Shown here piece by piece: positions 34,512 to 46,106 of a DNA stretch of 64,000 bases. Source of the DNA: Cryptomeria japonica. Its lineage: Eukaryota > Streptophyta > Pinopsida > Cupressales > Cupressaceae. The DNA lies in assembly GCF_030272615.1 (NCBI RefSeq), contig NC_081411.1:45773517-45837516 (forward strand), written 5' to 3'. The position numbers and the translations under genes are program-made. The first letter of the stretch is position 1, and every line of letters starts with the position of its first letter. Under the pieces are notes generated by a model. It was not told the origin of the DNA. It ran no database searches and saw only the letters and a program-made list of their open reading frames with translations.

Positions 34512-35210
34512 TGAACACACCACAAGAATAGGAGTGGAGGGTGAATCAGTATGAAACTTAAAACAACTTACTTATAATCCTTTAACCTTCAAATCAAAAT
34601 TAATTATCTCTATAATTATGAACATAAAACCATAAAGACCGACACAAACAAGAACATAAAATTTAGGTGGAAAACCCAAGAAGGGAAAAACCATAGCGAG
34701 AATCACACTCACAATATGAAGAGCTGATTGCAATTTTTTAGGCTCAAGGCCATGGAGTTGACTGCATCTAATTGAACTTGGAAGACTAAGGCACACAAGC
34801 TTAGAGCAAGATATGAAGGACATGTATTGCTAATATGCACAACCTCAAGGCAAGATACAAAGACTATACAAGATGCCAAAGGAATCGATGTCTTCTAGTA
34901 GGTATAGGGAAAACGATCCTTAAACCATTGTGTCAAGAAGATAATATCATGGAAAACATATATCATTTTATTCACTATCTCAAAATACTTTTGCGCTAAA
35001 TATATGATCATCAAAGCCCATCACAAACTGAAATTTGCACTTTTGATTCTTCGCTTGCACTTGCATATCATTCACATTCAATTGACAACAATAAAATAAA
35101 AAATTTACACATCCATGTTTCCATTTATACAAGGTTATACATTAAAACCCTCAATTACATCAGCCACAAACAAAATGTATATGAATTTTGCCAATTTAGC
35201 CACTAAGACC
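34512..35210 (-). repeat. Partial 5' LTR of the old copia, cut by Tat-B
   Basis: Begins TGAACACACC beside the PBS and carries GTGGAGGGTGAATCAGTA, a weaker form of the G-run motif seen at 4152. At 35211 it is replaced by the Tat-B LTR, so Tat-B inserted into it. Confidence 0.6.
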
Positions 35211-35976
35211 TGTAGACGCCTAGAATTGTCCAATCTAATTAAATAAATACTTTATTTATTTAATTATCTAAGCCTAATTCTTCTATTAATTAAATAAATA
35301 TTTATTTATTTAATTAATTCATTTATCCTCTTCTAGCCTTATTTCTCATTTAAATAAATACATTTATTTATTTAAATTATCCTTTTCCTAAATTAAAAAA
35401 ATATCTTATTTATTTAATTAATCCCACTTCTTCTATTAACTAAATAAATCTTTATTTATTTAATTAATTCATTAACCTTTTCTACTCATGACACATGTCA
35501 TTCATCTCTTAATTCATACACTACCTACCCCTCTTATTATTTTATTATTTCTTTTACCTACCCTCTAATCATAGCCGACCTCCTTTACACCTCTCAATCT
35601 TATCCCTCCATTTCTTATTGTGTCTTCTATATAAGGAGATGCTTCCTTCATTATCAAACCCTAATGAATCATCTTAATGACTTGACTACATTACGATCCT
35701 ACTTGCAACCGCATTCCGTTCTTTGTTGAGCTCTTGTGCACATAAAATCTGAGAGCAAATATATCAAGCAAGATCAATGGAGATAGGAAGAATGGAGATC
35801 AAAACCCTATTGGACATGTAATGGTATAATCTTTGTGATTTCATTTGATTTGCATTGTCTTAGGTAATATTCATATGTTATGGTGGATTTTTGTTGTTGT
35901 TAGGCTAGGGTTTTGTGGTTGAATTCATTTAGCCTTTCAATATCGTTATTATTGTTATCCATTTTCACCATATACA
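35211..35976 (+). repeat. Tat-B 5' LTR (766 bp)
   Basis: Starts TGTAGACGCC and ends CATATACA just before the PBS. The left half holds five AT-rich palindromes. Around 35600-35700, TATATAAGGAG lies a plausible distance upstream of GAATCATC, a candidate TATA box at about 35627. There is no partner LTR to date it. Confidence 0.75.
35236..35469. repeat. Five AT-rich palindromes in the Tat-B LTR
   Basis: Units start near 35236, 35285, 35348, 35390 and 35435. Typical arms are AATTAAATAAATA and TATTTATTTAATT. The third unit has ATTTAAATAAATA with TTTATTTATTTAAAT, so its change is mirrored in the other arm. Confidence 0.75.
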
Positions 35977-35979
35977 TTT

Positions 35980-35999
35980 TGGCACACCCGGTGGGACTC
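35980..35999 (+). promoter_or_regulatory. Tat-B primer binding site
   Basis: TGGCACACCCGGTGGGACTC begins three bases after the LTR. TGGCAC(G/A)CCCGGTGGGAC is a form often seen at the PBS of Tat-type gypsy elements. I did not assign the tRNA. Confidence 0.7.
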
Positions 36000-36087
36000 T
36001 TGTCCCTTTTGCATTTAACATCCTTGTTGCAAATTTTGTATTTTGAAGTTGCAGATCTGATGTTTTTGACAACATTTTGATATTCTT

Positions 36088-36347
36088 GCGTCTGCGCACT
36101 TTCGGATCGCGTTTTTTTTTTTTCTGCCACGTCTACGACATCTGGAATCGCGTCTATGTTATTGGCAGTATTTTATTTTGTAGGTTCTGGGGAAGTGCGT
36201 TTGTGTTATTAAGTAGCGTCTACGTTGTTTTTAGTCGTGGCTATGTCCAGAAATCGCGTCTGCGTTCTATAGTCGCGTCTGTGCCTCATAGAACTGTGTT
36301 TGTGTCACAAAGGCGCGTCTGTGTTGATGGTAATCGCATCTGTGTTC
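36088..36347 (+). repeat. CGCGTCTGTG word cluster 1
   Basis: About ten copies of (T/G)CGCGTCT(G/A)(T/C)GTT with one or two changes, for example at 36148, 36214, 36253, 36272, 36312 and 36332. Spacing is irregular, about 20-60 nt. Confidence 0.75.
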
Positions 36348-37567
36348 ACTAGTTTCAAATTTTGGGTTTATTGATTCAGCTTTGGATTTTGCATTTAGGG
36401 TTTCAGATCTGGTTTATTTTGAGCTAACATTTTCAGATCTAGCTAACGAAATTGGTGTAGCTTGTCTTGAAAGCAAAATCATTTGGTTGAAGGCCCCTAT
36501 TTTCACAAAGTCTTTCGGGTCTAAAATTTACCTAACTTGTGTGCTTGCAGGAAGGGATGATTATTTGAAACAATCCAAACTACTAACAACTCTTTGTTGC
36601 AGGTCCTTGGCAAGGGTTTTTGGTTTTTTATTGTGTGCCTTGTTTTCATAGACTAGCAAAACACTTCAATTGGTGCACTAAAATTGAATCATTGTCTTTT
36701 GTGTCTTGAGCAATAGGCTCTTTTTGTTTAATCTTTAGAGGGCCTATCTTCCCGTGTGGTCATTAGGACTACTAGTGAGAAGAGAACGACCCAAGTGGTA
36801 GCGAGGAAAACCCACCTCTTCTGAACCACTATAAACAACTGTATTCATGGTGAAAATTATGAATAACGTGTGCTGATTAGTTCATACCGACACTATGTCT
36901 CCCCATAAACCCATTTGATCAAATTTATTTGATCAATTGTAGGGCGTAACCCCTACTAGCTAGGAGCCTTTTGTATTTATAGAGCTGAAAGTGCCGCATG
37001 TATGGCCACACGAGCGGATGCCCTTACTAGCACTTTTTTGTTTTAGAAGCCCAAATCCTTCTAGTTGTTGGGGCAGGAGGTCAGACCTCCGGTAGTGGCC
37101 CACACACATACGGTTCTTAGTAGAGATACAAAGTTCACCACAGGGAGTTTTCATGGGGATTGATGCTTGGCTGACCTGAGAAGTGAGTGTCGAGGGTGGA
37201 GCCAGTGAGGTCAAGCATCTAAGTATCCGCTCTGAATAGCATAGCCTCGGGGGTAAAACCCCATGTGGGATCAACAGCTATTGTCTTGGCCAGCCATAAG
37301 AATTGTGCTTGACTTATTTTAAACATTCAAAACATTCAAGACCAAACAGCAAAACATTGTGTCTTTTGTGTCTTCAAGTGTATGCAAATTTTTTTTACAT
37401 CAAACAACACACTTTTCTTGAAGCCATTTTGAGTCTAGACATTTGGAAACATTGAGTCCTCATCAACATTGTGTCCTCTTGTCATGAAAAATAGTCAAAC
37501 AAAGAGATTTTGGTCACAACAAAACGACTTCACAGATTGAAAAAAAAAATTGCACAAATTTTGCAGA

Positions 37568-37756
37568 AACGCGTATGTGTCTGACATAGTAGCATCTGTG
37601 TTATATAACCACATCTGTGAAGGGTAGAAACGCATCTGTGTTTTCAAAATCAACATTACACTTTGCAAAAAAATCTCAGAAGCATGTCTATGTCGAACAG
37701 AGCCATGTCTGTGTCAGGAAACCGCGTCTATGAAGTATATAGGTGCGTCTGTGTTT
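37568..37756 (+). repeat. CGCGTCTGTG word cluster 2
   Basis: Eight further copies in the same orientation, at 37568, 37589, 37609, 37629, 37681, 37702, 37721 and 37742. Many have CG changed to CA or TG, as expected from loss of methylated CpG. Confidence 0.75.
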
Positions 37757-38247
37757 AGAATTGAAAGAACTTTTATAGTCTAGCAAACAACCACAATCAG
37801 TTTCAGAATTCTTGAGCTTCCTAGGTCATTTCTCCAGGGTTTCATTTAGTAGTCAACCTGTCCTTGGGTCTCACAAAGTCCATCATTGCTTCACATCTCA
37901 CTTTACATTCACAATTGTCTAAACTTGAGTCAAAAGGTCACTTGCTTGTCCTCATCATACTTTGTCAACACACTACAGACAACAACACTTTGCTAAGTGG
38001 TCCCTCATCAAGGTTTCTTACCTTTGGGTCTCATTTGGTCTTACTTAGAGTCAAGGTCAACTTACCTCATCAAGAGAAACTATCCTCTCTTTGGAAGTCA
38101 CACCTACTCTACTACATACATACTTGGTCTTACACTTTGGACATTGCAAGTACACCTCAGATTCATTTACATTCCATCCAACTCTTGGTCTTCCATACTT
38201 TTTCCATTTTTCATCTAGTCTCACACATCTCGGTCAATACCTAGTTC

Positions 38248-40560
38248 ATGGTTGAAACCCATCTTCAAAAATCTAGGAGAGAAACTAAAGAGGCTCAAGA
38301 GTCTGCAAACATGAGTTCTTATGAGTATGAGAATGATATCTTTTTCAATTCTAATCATACTACATTACCTGACATGGATGCCTATAGAAACATTCCAAAT
38401 GTTGAGAACATGGACACTACAAACAACAATGCTACACACAATGACAATATGGAAAACTTTTCTGTACATTCAGCAGATTTGGAAGAATCCATTATGAAAC
38501 CCCATTTCAATCAATTGGTTGAGGAAATAATGAGAAGGGATAGACAATACTTCTTACATATGATGGCACAAAGTGGAGCCAAGATACCTCATGATTTTGA
38601 CATGTCTCAAATAATGGAAAATCGACCTCTGTAACAAACTCACTCCAACATGGATCAAAGAAGGCCTAATAGTGGAGGCAATAGAGGACCACATATGGTA
38701 CCTGAATCACCATCATCTTTGTTTCAAAAACTAGAGATCTCATACACACATGGTCAAGCATATGATACTCACCTTCGCAGACCATTATGGAAGTCTTATG
38801 CAGACAGATATGCTCAATCACATACCAATGCTAAGGATCAACCATCAAAACAATTGGATATTCAAATGCATGCTCAAAATTTGGACACAAGGAAACCCCG
38901 TGTCAAATTTGGGGGCAACACATTAGAACATGACATGCCTGTAGAGTATGGTATACATGGACAAAATAGATATGGCGTTCCTCAACATGAGTCTATACCA
39001 AGTGGTCCATATATGCAGCATCACTATAGACCTCCTCCATATGAACATGTATATGATCAATATCATCCATGTATGCAACATGCTCCTCCTCCAATTGGTG
39101 CCTCAAGCATGGGGTATAGTCCAAGAAGTCGATCTCCACCTAAGAGCAATTTGGAGCAACAAATCAAGCACTTACAAAATAAAATGGAGGACATAAATAC
39201 ACCAAAGCCAACATACACAATGAGAGACATATGTCCTTATCCATTTGACAAGAGCATTCCAATGCCTCCATTTCCTACACACTTTGTAACACCTAAATTT
39301 GATAAGTATAGAGGGAAAAGGGATCCTAAGGCACACATAAGACAATTTTTTATAGCTTGCATTGAGGTAGCAACAGAAGAGACATATTTGATGAGATTAT
39401 TCCCACAAAGCCTAGGTGATCAAGCTATGGAATGGTTCTCCCAACTTCCACCTGGTATTAAGTCATGGGGTGACTTAGCAGAGGCATTTATTCAACATTT
39501 CTCCTACAACATAGAGACAGACATATCAGTCACTACTTTGTGCAACACCAAGCAAAAAGAGGGAGAGTCTTTTGCATCATTTTTGCAAAGATGGAGGAAT
39601 CTAGCCAGCAGATGCTTTTGTGAAATTCCACAAAAACAAATGGTAGAAATGTTCACCCAAAATGTTAACAAAGACATTGGCTATGATCTAAGAAAAGCTT
39701 GTTTTTCCACCTTCAAGGACATTATTGAAAAAGGCTTAGCGACAGAAAAGGTCCTAATTGAACAAGGAGTCATTAAGATATTCAAGGAAAACAAAGATGA
39801 CTTTAAAGGAAAAGACAAGCCAAGATTTTGGAATAAAAACAAAAACACAGTCAATGATGGTGTTGTTGACGCCAACACAGTGCAACCCAAATTCATCTTT
39901 TTCGGATCAAGTTCTACAAACAATCAAGTGAATACTCAAACAACTTCCAGATCATGAAGGAAGTATACTCCCTTGGGAGAACCACTTGAGTCAGTTTTCA
40001 AAAAGCTAGTGGCAAACAAAGAAATCAAAGTTCCAGATTTTCCTCCATATGAACCAAAGGTTAAACCAAATTGGTGGAATGATGATGAGTATTGTGAATT
40101 TCATAAGAGCAAGGGTCATAAGATAGGAAATTGTCATCGACTGAAGAACATCATACAAGATCTCATTGATAGAGGTGATATTGAAATTGAAAGACACTCA
40201 TCTAATCAAGAACATGAGATGTTTAAGGAACCATTCCCAAAACATGACAAAGGAAAAGCTAAAGCCACAGATGACCAAACCAACTATACCAGAACATCCT
40301 ACAACTATGATTCAACCATTAATCACATTTCAATGGGCAATTACGTCTCTACCATTATCATCAAGGACAAAACATCTGAGAATTCTACCCGGAGACCCAA
40401 GATCATTCTAAAAGGTGTTGGATCTTCTTCTGAACTTACCTCTGAATGTCATGTTACAACCCGCCAAGGTAAAATCACTTTGAAAGGTGCTCCAACTAAA
40501 AACACCACTTCCTCATCAACCAAACCTGAGTATGACCTTGTAGAACAGTTAGGGAAGACA
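38248..40560 (+). pseudogene. Tat-B gag
   Basis: One frame from ATG 38248 (MVETHLQKSRRETKEAQ), broken by TAA at 38632-38634 and TGA at 39955-39957. The retrotransposon gag domain (PF03732 type) reads PKFDKYRGKRDPKAHIRQFF, QSLGDQAMEWFSQLPPG, SFASFLQRWRNLASRCF at about 39290-39640. A basic region follows, then a CHHC-type finger CEFHKSKGHKIGNCHRLK (about 40097). Gag would form the virus-like particle and bind element RNA. At about 40560 one base is lost and the reading passes to the next phase, after EQLGKTP and before LISILELL. I read that as decay, because the downstream peptide is the expected continuation. Confidence 0.85.
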
Positions 40561-42521
40561 CCACGCTCATCTCCATCCTTGAGCTATTATGCATATCCCC
40601 CGCTCATAAAGCCATTCTTGACAAAATATTGAGAGAAACTACCATTCCTACTGATCTGAACGTGGACCAGTTTCAAGCCATGGTGGGATACCTTTCCATT
40701 CCACATTCCCTTACATTCACAGAAGCTGATGACGCCTCCGTAAGTCAGCCACATAATGCACCACTACACGTTGAAGCCTTCATACACAAACATCGAATAA
40801 AAAGAGTCCTGATAGATGGAGGAGCAGGTCTAAACATTTGTGCATTGAGCATTATTAAACAATTGGGATATTCTGATAAAGCTGTGAATTCTACAAATCA
40901 AATCATCATCAAGGCATATGATGATGAAGAACATTCGTCCAAGGGCACAGTCACCTTGCCTCTCAGAGTTGGGCCTGTTACAAAGGATGTGGTTTGTCAA
41001 GTCTTGGATCTAGATCTCACTTATAACATATTGCTAGGATGCCCTTGGATTCACAAAATGAGGGCAGTCCCATCCACATATAACCAATGCATTAAATTTC
41101 CTCACAATGGAGTGCAGGTAATAGTTAACCTTAATCCTAATCCATTCATATACTGCAATAACCTAGGATCAAAGATTGAGACCATCATTCCCAGTAATCG
41201 TGAAGCTGTTCCTTCCTCGACATACATTGATCCTGAGTCATTAAAACCTTTGACATCAAAACAAGGTGAGCTTAAAGGCAAGTTTCAAGACAAGGGCATG
41301 GGGGAATACACTTTAAATTAGACCATGTACTTACGACAAGTCATGAGTTCCCCAAAAGAATATGGAAGACCACATCCTAACAAGCAAGTATCCATCATGA
41401 TAGTCAAATGGGACCCTACTACCTTTCAGAGATGGGGTGAACTGGAAGAGGAAGATTTATACAAAATGCTTTACAAAGACATTGAAGATGACACACAAGA
41501 TCGCATTAGTCTACCATGTGAGAAATATGGCAAAGGCTTCAAAATTCTACAAAAATTTGAGTATGATGGAAAAATCCCTCTTGGGTTACGAAAGGAAGGC
41601 ATCATTGAACCTTTACAACCTAAATTGACTTTCAAAAAGGAATGCTTGAAAGGACTTGGTTTCTTAACTTCCAAGGTCCACACCCAAAGGACAGAAGAAG
41701 CCTTACAAATCAAAGCTGGCAAAATTCAACAAGGGGATCACTATTCCATAGATTCCAATGAATGGGAATGGGGTTTAGATAAGTCCTCCAGTGACTACGA
41801 GCTCACTAAGACATTCAGACAGCCAGATGAACCCATAGAAGAAGAGGAATTTTATAACAAGTTCAGAGTTGGTCAAGAAACAACCCATGAGGATTCCACA
41901 CAGCCCTTGTCTCAAGGTTCTAGGTTGAAATCACATAGGATGAGAACACTTATCCTAGAATGCGCTACTAGTGATGATAATTTGGATTCGTTCGCAATCG
42001 AGACTGATGAGGAGAGTGCCATCAATGACCTCGATAATTACCGTGACATACCTGAATATAACTGCATCTTCACTCTTAGCCCCGCTAACTTCGAAGACAT
42101 TAACAACCTTCCCCTTGTTCAGCACCAACTCATTGACTGGGATCATGAAGGACCTGCACAGTTTGACACATTCCAAAATGATGAAGCTTTTATTGACTAT
42201 CAGGGCATACGAGATGATCTTCCTTCCAAGGACCATAAAGTGGGATACACTATAGAACTCAACAGCGTGGCATATTTTAGTGAGGGTGTCGGACCTTCCA
42301 GTCGCAAAAATGTGAAAATAAGAACAAATCAAGGGTCTTATGACAAAAACAACACTGTGGCGCTGTCTGACCCCAAAATAGTAAAAAGAAAGGACGTATC
42401 TGAGGGTGAAAACCTCTCTGAGGCACCCGAAGATGGAAGGCTCGATATTCTCCCAGCATCATATGAGAAAAAGTCATCCATGTTGGTAGAGGAGACCATC
42501 AAAACAAACATTGGTACATAA
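40561..42521 (+). pseudogene. Tat-B protease and protease-RT linker
   Basis: After the phase change the protein resumes ISILELLCISPAHKAILDKI. A retropepsin-like domain follows: RVLIDGGAGLNIC (about 40804), where DGGA stands for the usual D-T/S-G-A, then ILLGCPWIHKMRAVPS with QCIKFPHNG. A TAG at 41319 and a TAA at 42519 break it. From 41325 to 42521 a long acidic linker (EEEDLY, ESAINDLDNYRDIPEY) leads to RT, a common arrangement in Tat elements. Confidence 0.8.
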
Positions 42522-43805
42522 GAGGTTCCACACAACATATTCCTAGCTCAATCATTAACAGAGTCAAAAAGGTCAAAATTCATAAGTTTCTTCAAAGAAT
42601 GACAAATCAACTTTGCCTGGTCATATGCTAATATGGATTGGATCTGGATTTGGTAATGCATCATTTGACAGTCAAACCGGGGGCAAAGCCAGTGAAATAG
42701 AAATTAAGAAAAATGCATCTACAGGTGGCATTACTAGTCAAAGCAGAACTTGAGAAATTATTGGATGTCGGATTCATACACCCAATTGATTTTCTTGAAT
42801 GGATCTCTAACTTGGTGCCTATCAGTAAACCAGATCATAGCATCAAAATTTGTATAGATTTCAGAGACATCAACAAAGCTTGTCCAAAGGATGACTTCCA
42901 ATTACCAAATATTGACTTGATTGTTGATCTCACAGCAGGTCATGAAATGTTATCATTAATGGATGGATTCTCTGGTTATAATCAAATAAGGATTGCGCCT
43001 ATGGATCAACACAAAACATCATTCACTTGTCCATGGGGAACTTTTTGCTAGAATTTCATGCCCTTTGGGCTAAAAAATGCAGGTGCTACATATCGAAGAG
43101 CCATGACTAATATCTTTCACGATCTCATGCACGTAACCATGGAAGATTATGTCGATGACCTCTTGGGAAAATCAATAGATAGAAATACACATTTGGACAT
43201 ACTTTCAGTCATCTTTGATCGGTTGGAAAAATACAAAGTAAGATTAAACCCCAAGAAATGTGTCTTTGGGGTAACCTCCGGGAAGCTCCTAGGATTCATT
43301 GTATCCAAAAGAGGAATCGAAGCTGATCCAGCAAAAGTTAAGGCCATCTTGGAGATGCAACCACCAAGAAATATCAGTCAACTTCGATTCTTATAAGGTA
43401 GACTCCAGTCCATCCAAAGATTCATAGCACAACTTGCAGATAAGTGTAATCCTTTTCAGCACCTGCTAGATAAAACATCAAATTCAAATGGGATGATAAC
43501 TGTCAATAGGCTTTCCAGACGCTCAAAGATTATCTTCTAAATCCACCAGTTCTGATGCCACCAGTTCTAGATCAACCTCTGTTACTATACATCTCAGCTA
43601 CTTCAATAGCATTAGGGGCACTCTTAGCACAACAAATTGCTGAGGGCAAAGAAAAAGCAGTATACTATATCAGTTGCACATTGGTAGGATATGAGCTAAA
43701 CTACACACCAATTGAGTGTGCATGTCTCGCCGTGGTCTTTGCTTCCTAGAAATTACAACATTACATGCTCACTCATAAGACTAAGTTAGTTGCAAGAATC
43801 GATCC
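42522..43805 (+). pseudogene. Tat-B reverse transcriptase and RNase H, first part
   Basis: RT motifs: HHLTVKPGAKPVK, ALLVKAELEKLLDVGFIHP, MDGFSGYNQIRIAP, MPFGLKNAGATYRRAM and EDYVDDLL. Catalytic YVDD is intact at 43148-43159. RNase H begins near 43555 (LLLYISATSIALGALLAQ). There are stops after FTCPWGTFC (43049) and after SQLRFL (43394), and frame changes near 42640 and 43480. The gene runs into the inserted element at 43806 at HKTKLVARIDP and resumes at 51651 with IKYLLNKATLTG. Confidence 0.85.
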
Positions 43806-45067
43806 TGTAAAGTGGAAAAATCAAACCCTAGTCGTTCTCCCCTCCCCAACTCCAAGGAGAGAGAAGGGAGAGTCACTAGGGTTGATGATTTTCACTTAGG
43901 AGAGACTTTACATTCAAAAGAGGGGTTGAAACCCACAAGATCCAATCCCAGGCAATGCAAGATTGGATTCTATATGAGTTTCAAGGGTTGTGATAGCAAG
44001 GATACCCTCTTTTGTAAAGAAATGTAGATAGAATGATTAAGCTAGGAATACATAGAAAGTGAGAAAGATTTGCTTATAAATAGAGATAGGGATATGATAT
44101 GAAGCAGCGGACCTGGAATTAGCAGTAAAATGTCGAGACGGCGCTGTCCTACAAATTTGAGCAAAAGTTGACGGGACGATGGCGCCTGGCATGCACACGG
44201 TCCTCCGAAAAATACGCGAAATGAAGGGGGATCTGTTCGTCTCTGCACAAGGATTCCAGATCTTCAATTTCAGCCGCGTACCTGCAACCTACACACAGAA
44301 AAGCGAAGACAATTGGGGGGTTAGGGATGAGGGGTTTGCCTTTAGGTCAAACCCCGGTTTTGGAATTAACCAAGAAATGAGAAATGCTGTAAATGTAATA
44401 TAAAACAAGTACTAATACCTTGTTGTAAGGATGTTTGTATCCTTATATGCGAAGGTATAGATGTTGTTGTATGTTGTATGTTGTATGTTGTATGTTGTAT
44501 GTTGTATATTGTATGTTGTATGTTGTATGTTGTGATCTCCTTTTCAATGGTTGAATCCTTGTCTTGAATGCAACACTTAGCCTTGAATGGAGACTTAGAA
44601 TGCTCAATTGCTTGAAGGAATGCTTGAATGCTTGAATGTTTGAATATCGTTTCCATGCCTTTTTCCTCTTTTTCCTTCCTCCTCAAATGGGAGAGGAAAT
44701 GTAGTTTATATACTTGCCAATTAGGGTTAAAAGACTGATTTTCCCGACCTTAGGCCGACCAGGAAATGTTATTTTCCAAATTGCAACAAAAAGACCCGAA
44801 GTCCCATAGGAGACCGGGCCCAAAAATAGGGCCAGGGACTAGGGCACTGGGCGTCCTGGTCCTAAAGGAGACCAGGGCGCTGGGCGCTCTGGTCCCACCT
44901 CCTGGGACAGCAGGGTGCAAGGAGGGATCAGGCAGGGTGCTGGAAAAATGCATTTTTTGATTACATGAACAGGTTTCGAGGTCTCCATTCAGGTTTAGTG
45001 TTGCGTTGCCATCGTGAAGACCCAAATGCAATCAAAATTGCAAGTGTCACAATTTTAGGATGCTACA
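43806..45067 (-). repeat. 3' LTR of the gag-protease element (1262 bp)
   Basis: Starts TGTAAAGTGG and ends GGATGCTACA on the + strand. It is 33 bp longer than its partner, mostly through extra copies of a TGTTGTA heptamer (44462-44533), partly offset by fewer GAATGCTT units near 44610-44640. Confidence 0.88.
44462..44533. repeat. TGTTGTA heptamer array
   Basis: About ten 7-nt units. The partner LTR has about five (51072-51109). Confidence 0.9.
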
Positions 45068-45085
45068 TTTAGCCCCCACTTTAGC
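45068..45085 (-). promoter_or_regulatory. Polypurine tract of the gag-protease element
   Basis: The - strand reads GCTAAAGTGGGGGCTAAA directly before the TGTAGCATCC start of the 3' LTR. Confidence 0.8.
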
Positions 45086-46106
45086 GGGAGTATAAGCGTA
45101 CGCTTATACTTCTGGTAAAGTACAAGGAAACAATATTGAAAAACTTTCACCACGTCAAGGAGGCAAGATACACCAAGCCCCCAGTGGACTAAGGATCTTA
45201 CAACTTCGATTGAAAAAGTAAAAAGGAAGATCACGAGGGAGAACCATGACTGTCAGTAGTAAGGTTCCCTCACTATGAGTCATGCAAGAAAGATATCAAA
45301 AATTTGCCAAGAAATTTTCAAGTATCTTGAAAAGATATGAACAGGATGTATGCCCCCCTACGTTAAAGCGATCGCACACGCCTCACCGGGGGTGATTTCT
45401 TTAAGGTACTGATACATATAAGAATGAGAAGGGAAAGGAGCATGTTATCACAAGGATTTAGCCCCCAAGTGTGAGATAAGCCCAAGGATAATAGGCACAA
45501 AACACAAAGCACAAGGTGACTTCACTTTCCTCAGGGTCAGTATACTGTATGATAATTCATGTATATCATATGTATGTATGCATAATTGTTCTTCATTCCC
45601 CAATCAAGGAAGGTCACCTAGAAGAAGGGAACACATGTGTCTTTTGAGTCAACATGAGAGAGACCAAGAGATCTCAATGCTTTGCATCGTCCTCAAGTAG
45701 ACAACACTAAGGACAACAAATAGAAGAATGAGAATAACACATAGAAGAAGTAACAAAAGAGAGGAGGAGAGAATCTACTATGCTAATGAAACTAGTCTAG
45801 CACGTCATCTACCCCCCGATCTTGCTGATCAGTATTTTGAGAAGGTAGGGAACACGCTAGAGGAGGAACATCCAACACAGCAGATGGAGCTATCACAAGA
45901 TCCAAACAAGGGCTATGTTCATATCCCAAGCCACGGTGTTCTTGTCTAGGAGCTAGGATAAGTGCTTTAGAAAATTCATTAGATAAATGGTTATCAACAT
46001 CAACAAGTTCATATTCACTATCAGAAGCAAGAGAAGTAACATTTTCATCATGAATAACATTTTCATCTATATCATCATCAAGATTTATAAAAATAGGATC
46101 TTTAAC
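45086..46106 (-). other. 3' untranslated region of the gag-protease element
   Basis: About 1 kb with no retroviral motif on either strand. It is the position where RT and integrase would normally lie. Confidence 0.65.

Larger units (their letters stand above)
36000..38247 (+). other. Tat-B leader
   Basis: About 2.2 kb without a convincing gene. It contains two clusters of a degenerate CGCGTCTGTGTT word (36088-36347 and 37568-37756) and, between them, a GC-richer block (36720-37300) with ACGACCCAAGTGG and GGGGTAAAACCCCA, the latter a small hairpin. Long leaders are usual in Tat elements. Confidence 0.6.

Noticed and set aside
36077-36352. 91-codon open frame in the Tat-B leader
   Set aside because: Runs through the CGCGTCTGTG word cluster. 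No gag homology, and it lies upstream of the real gag start.
40560-40632. Programmed frameshift between Tat-B gag and protease
   Set aside because: The peptide before and after the shift is continuous with the expected family sequence, and no slippery heptamer was seen. A single lost base explains it.
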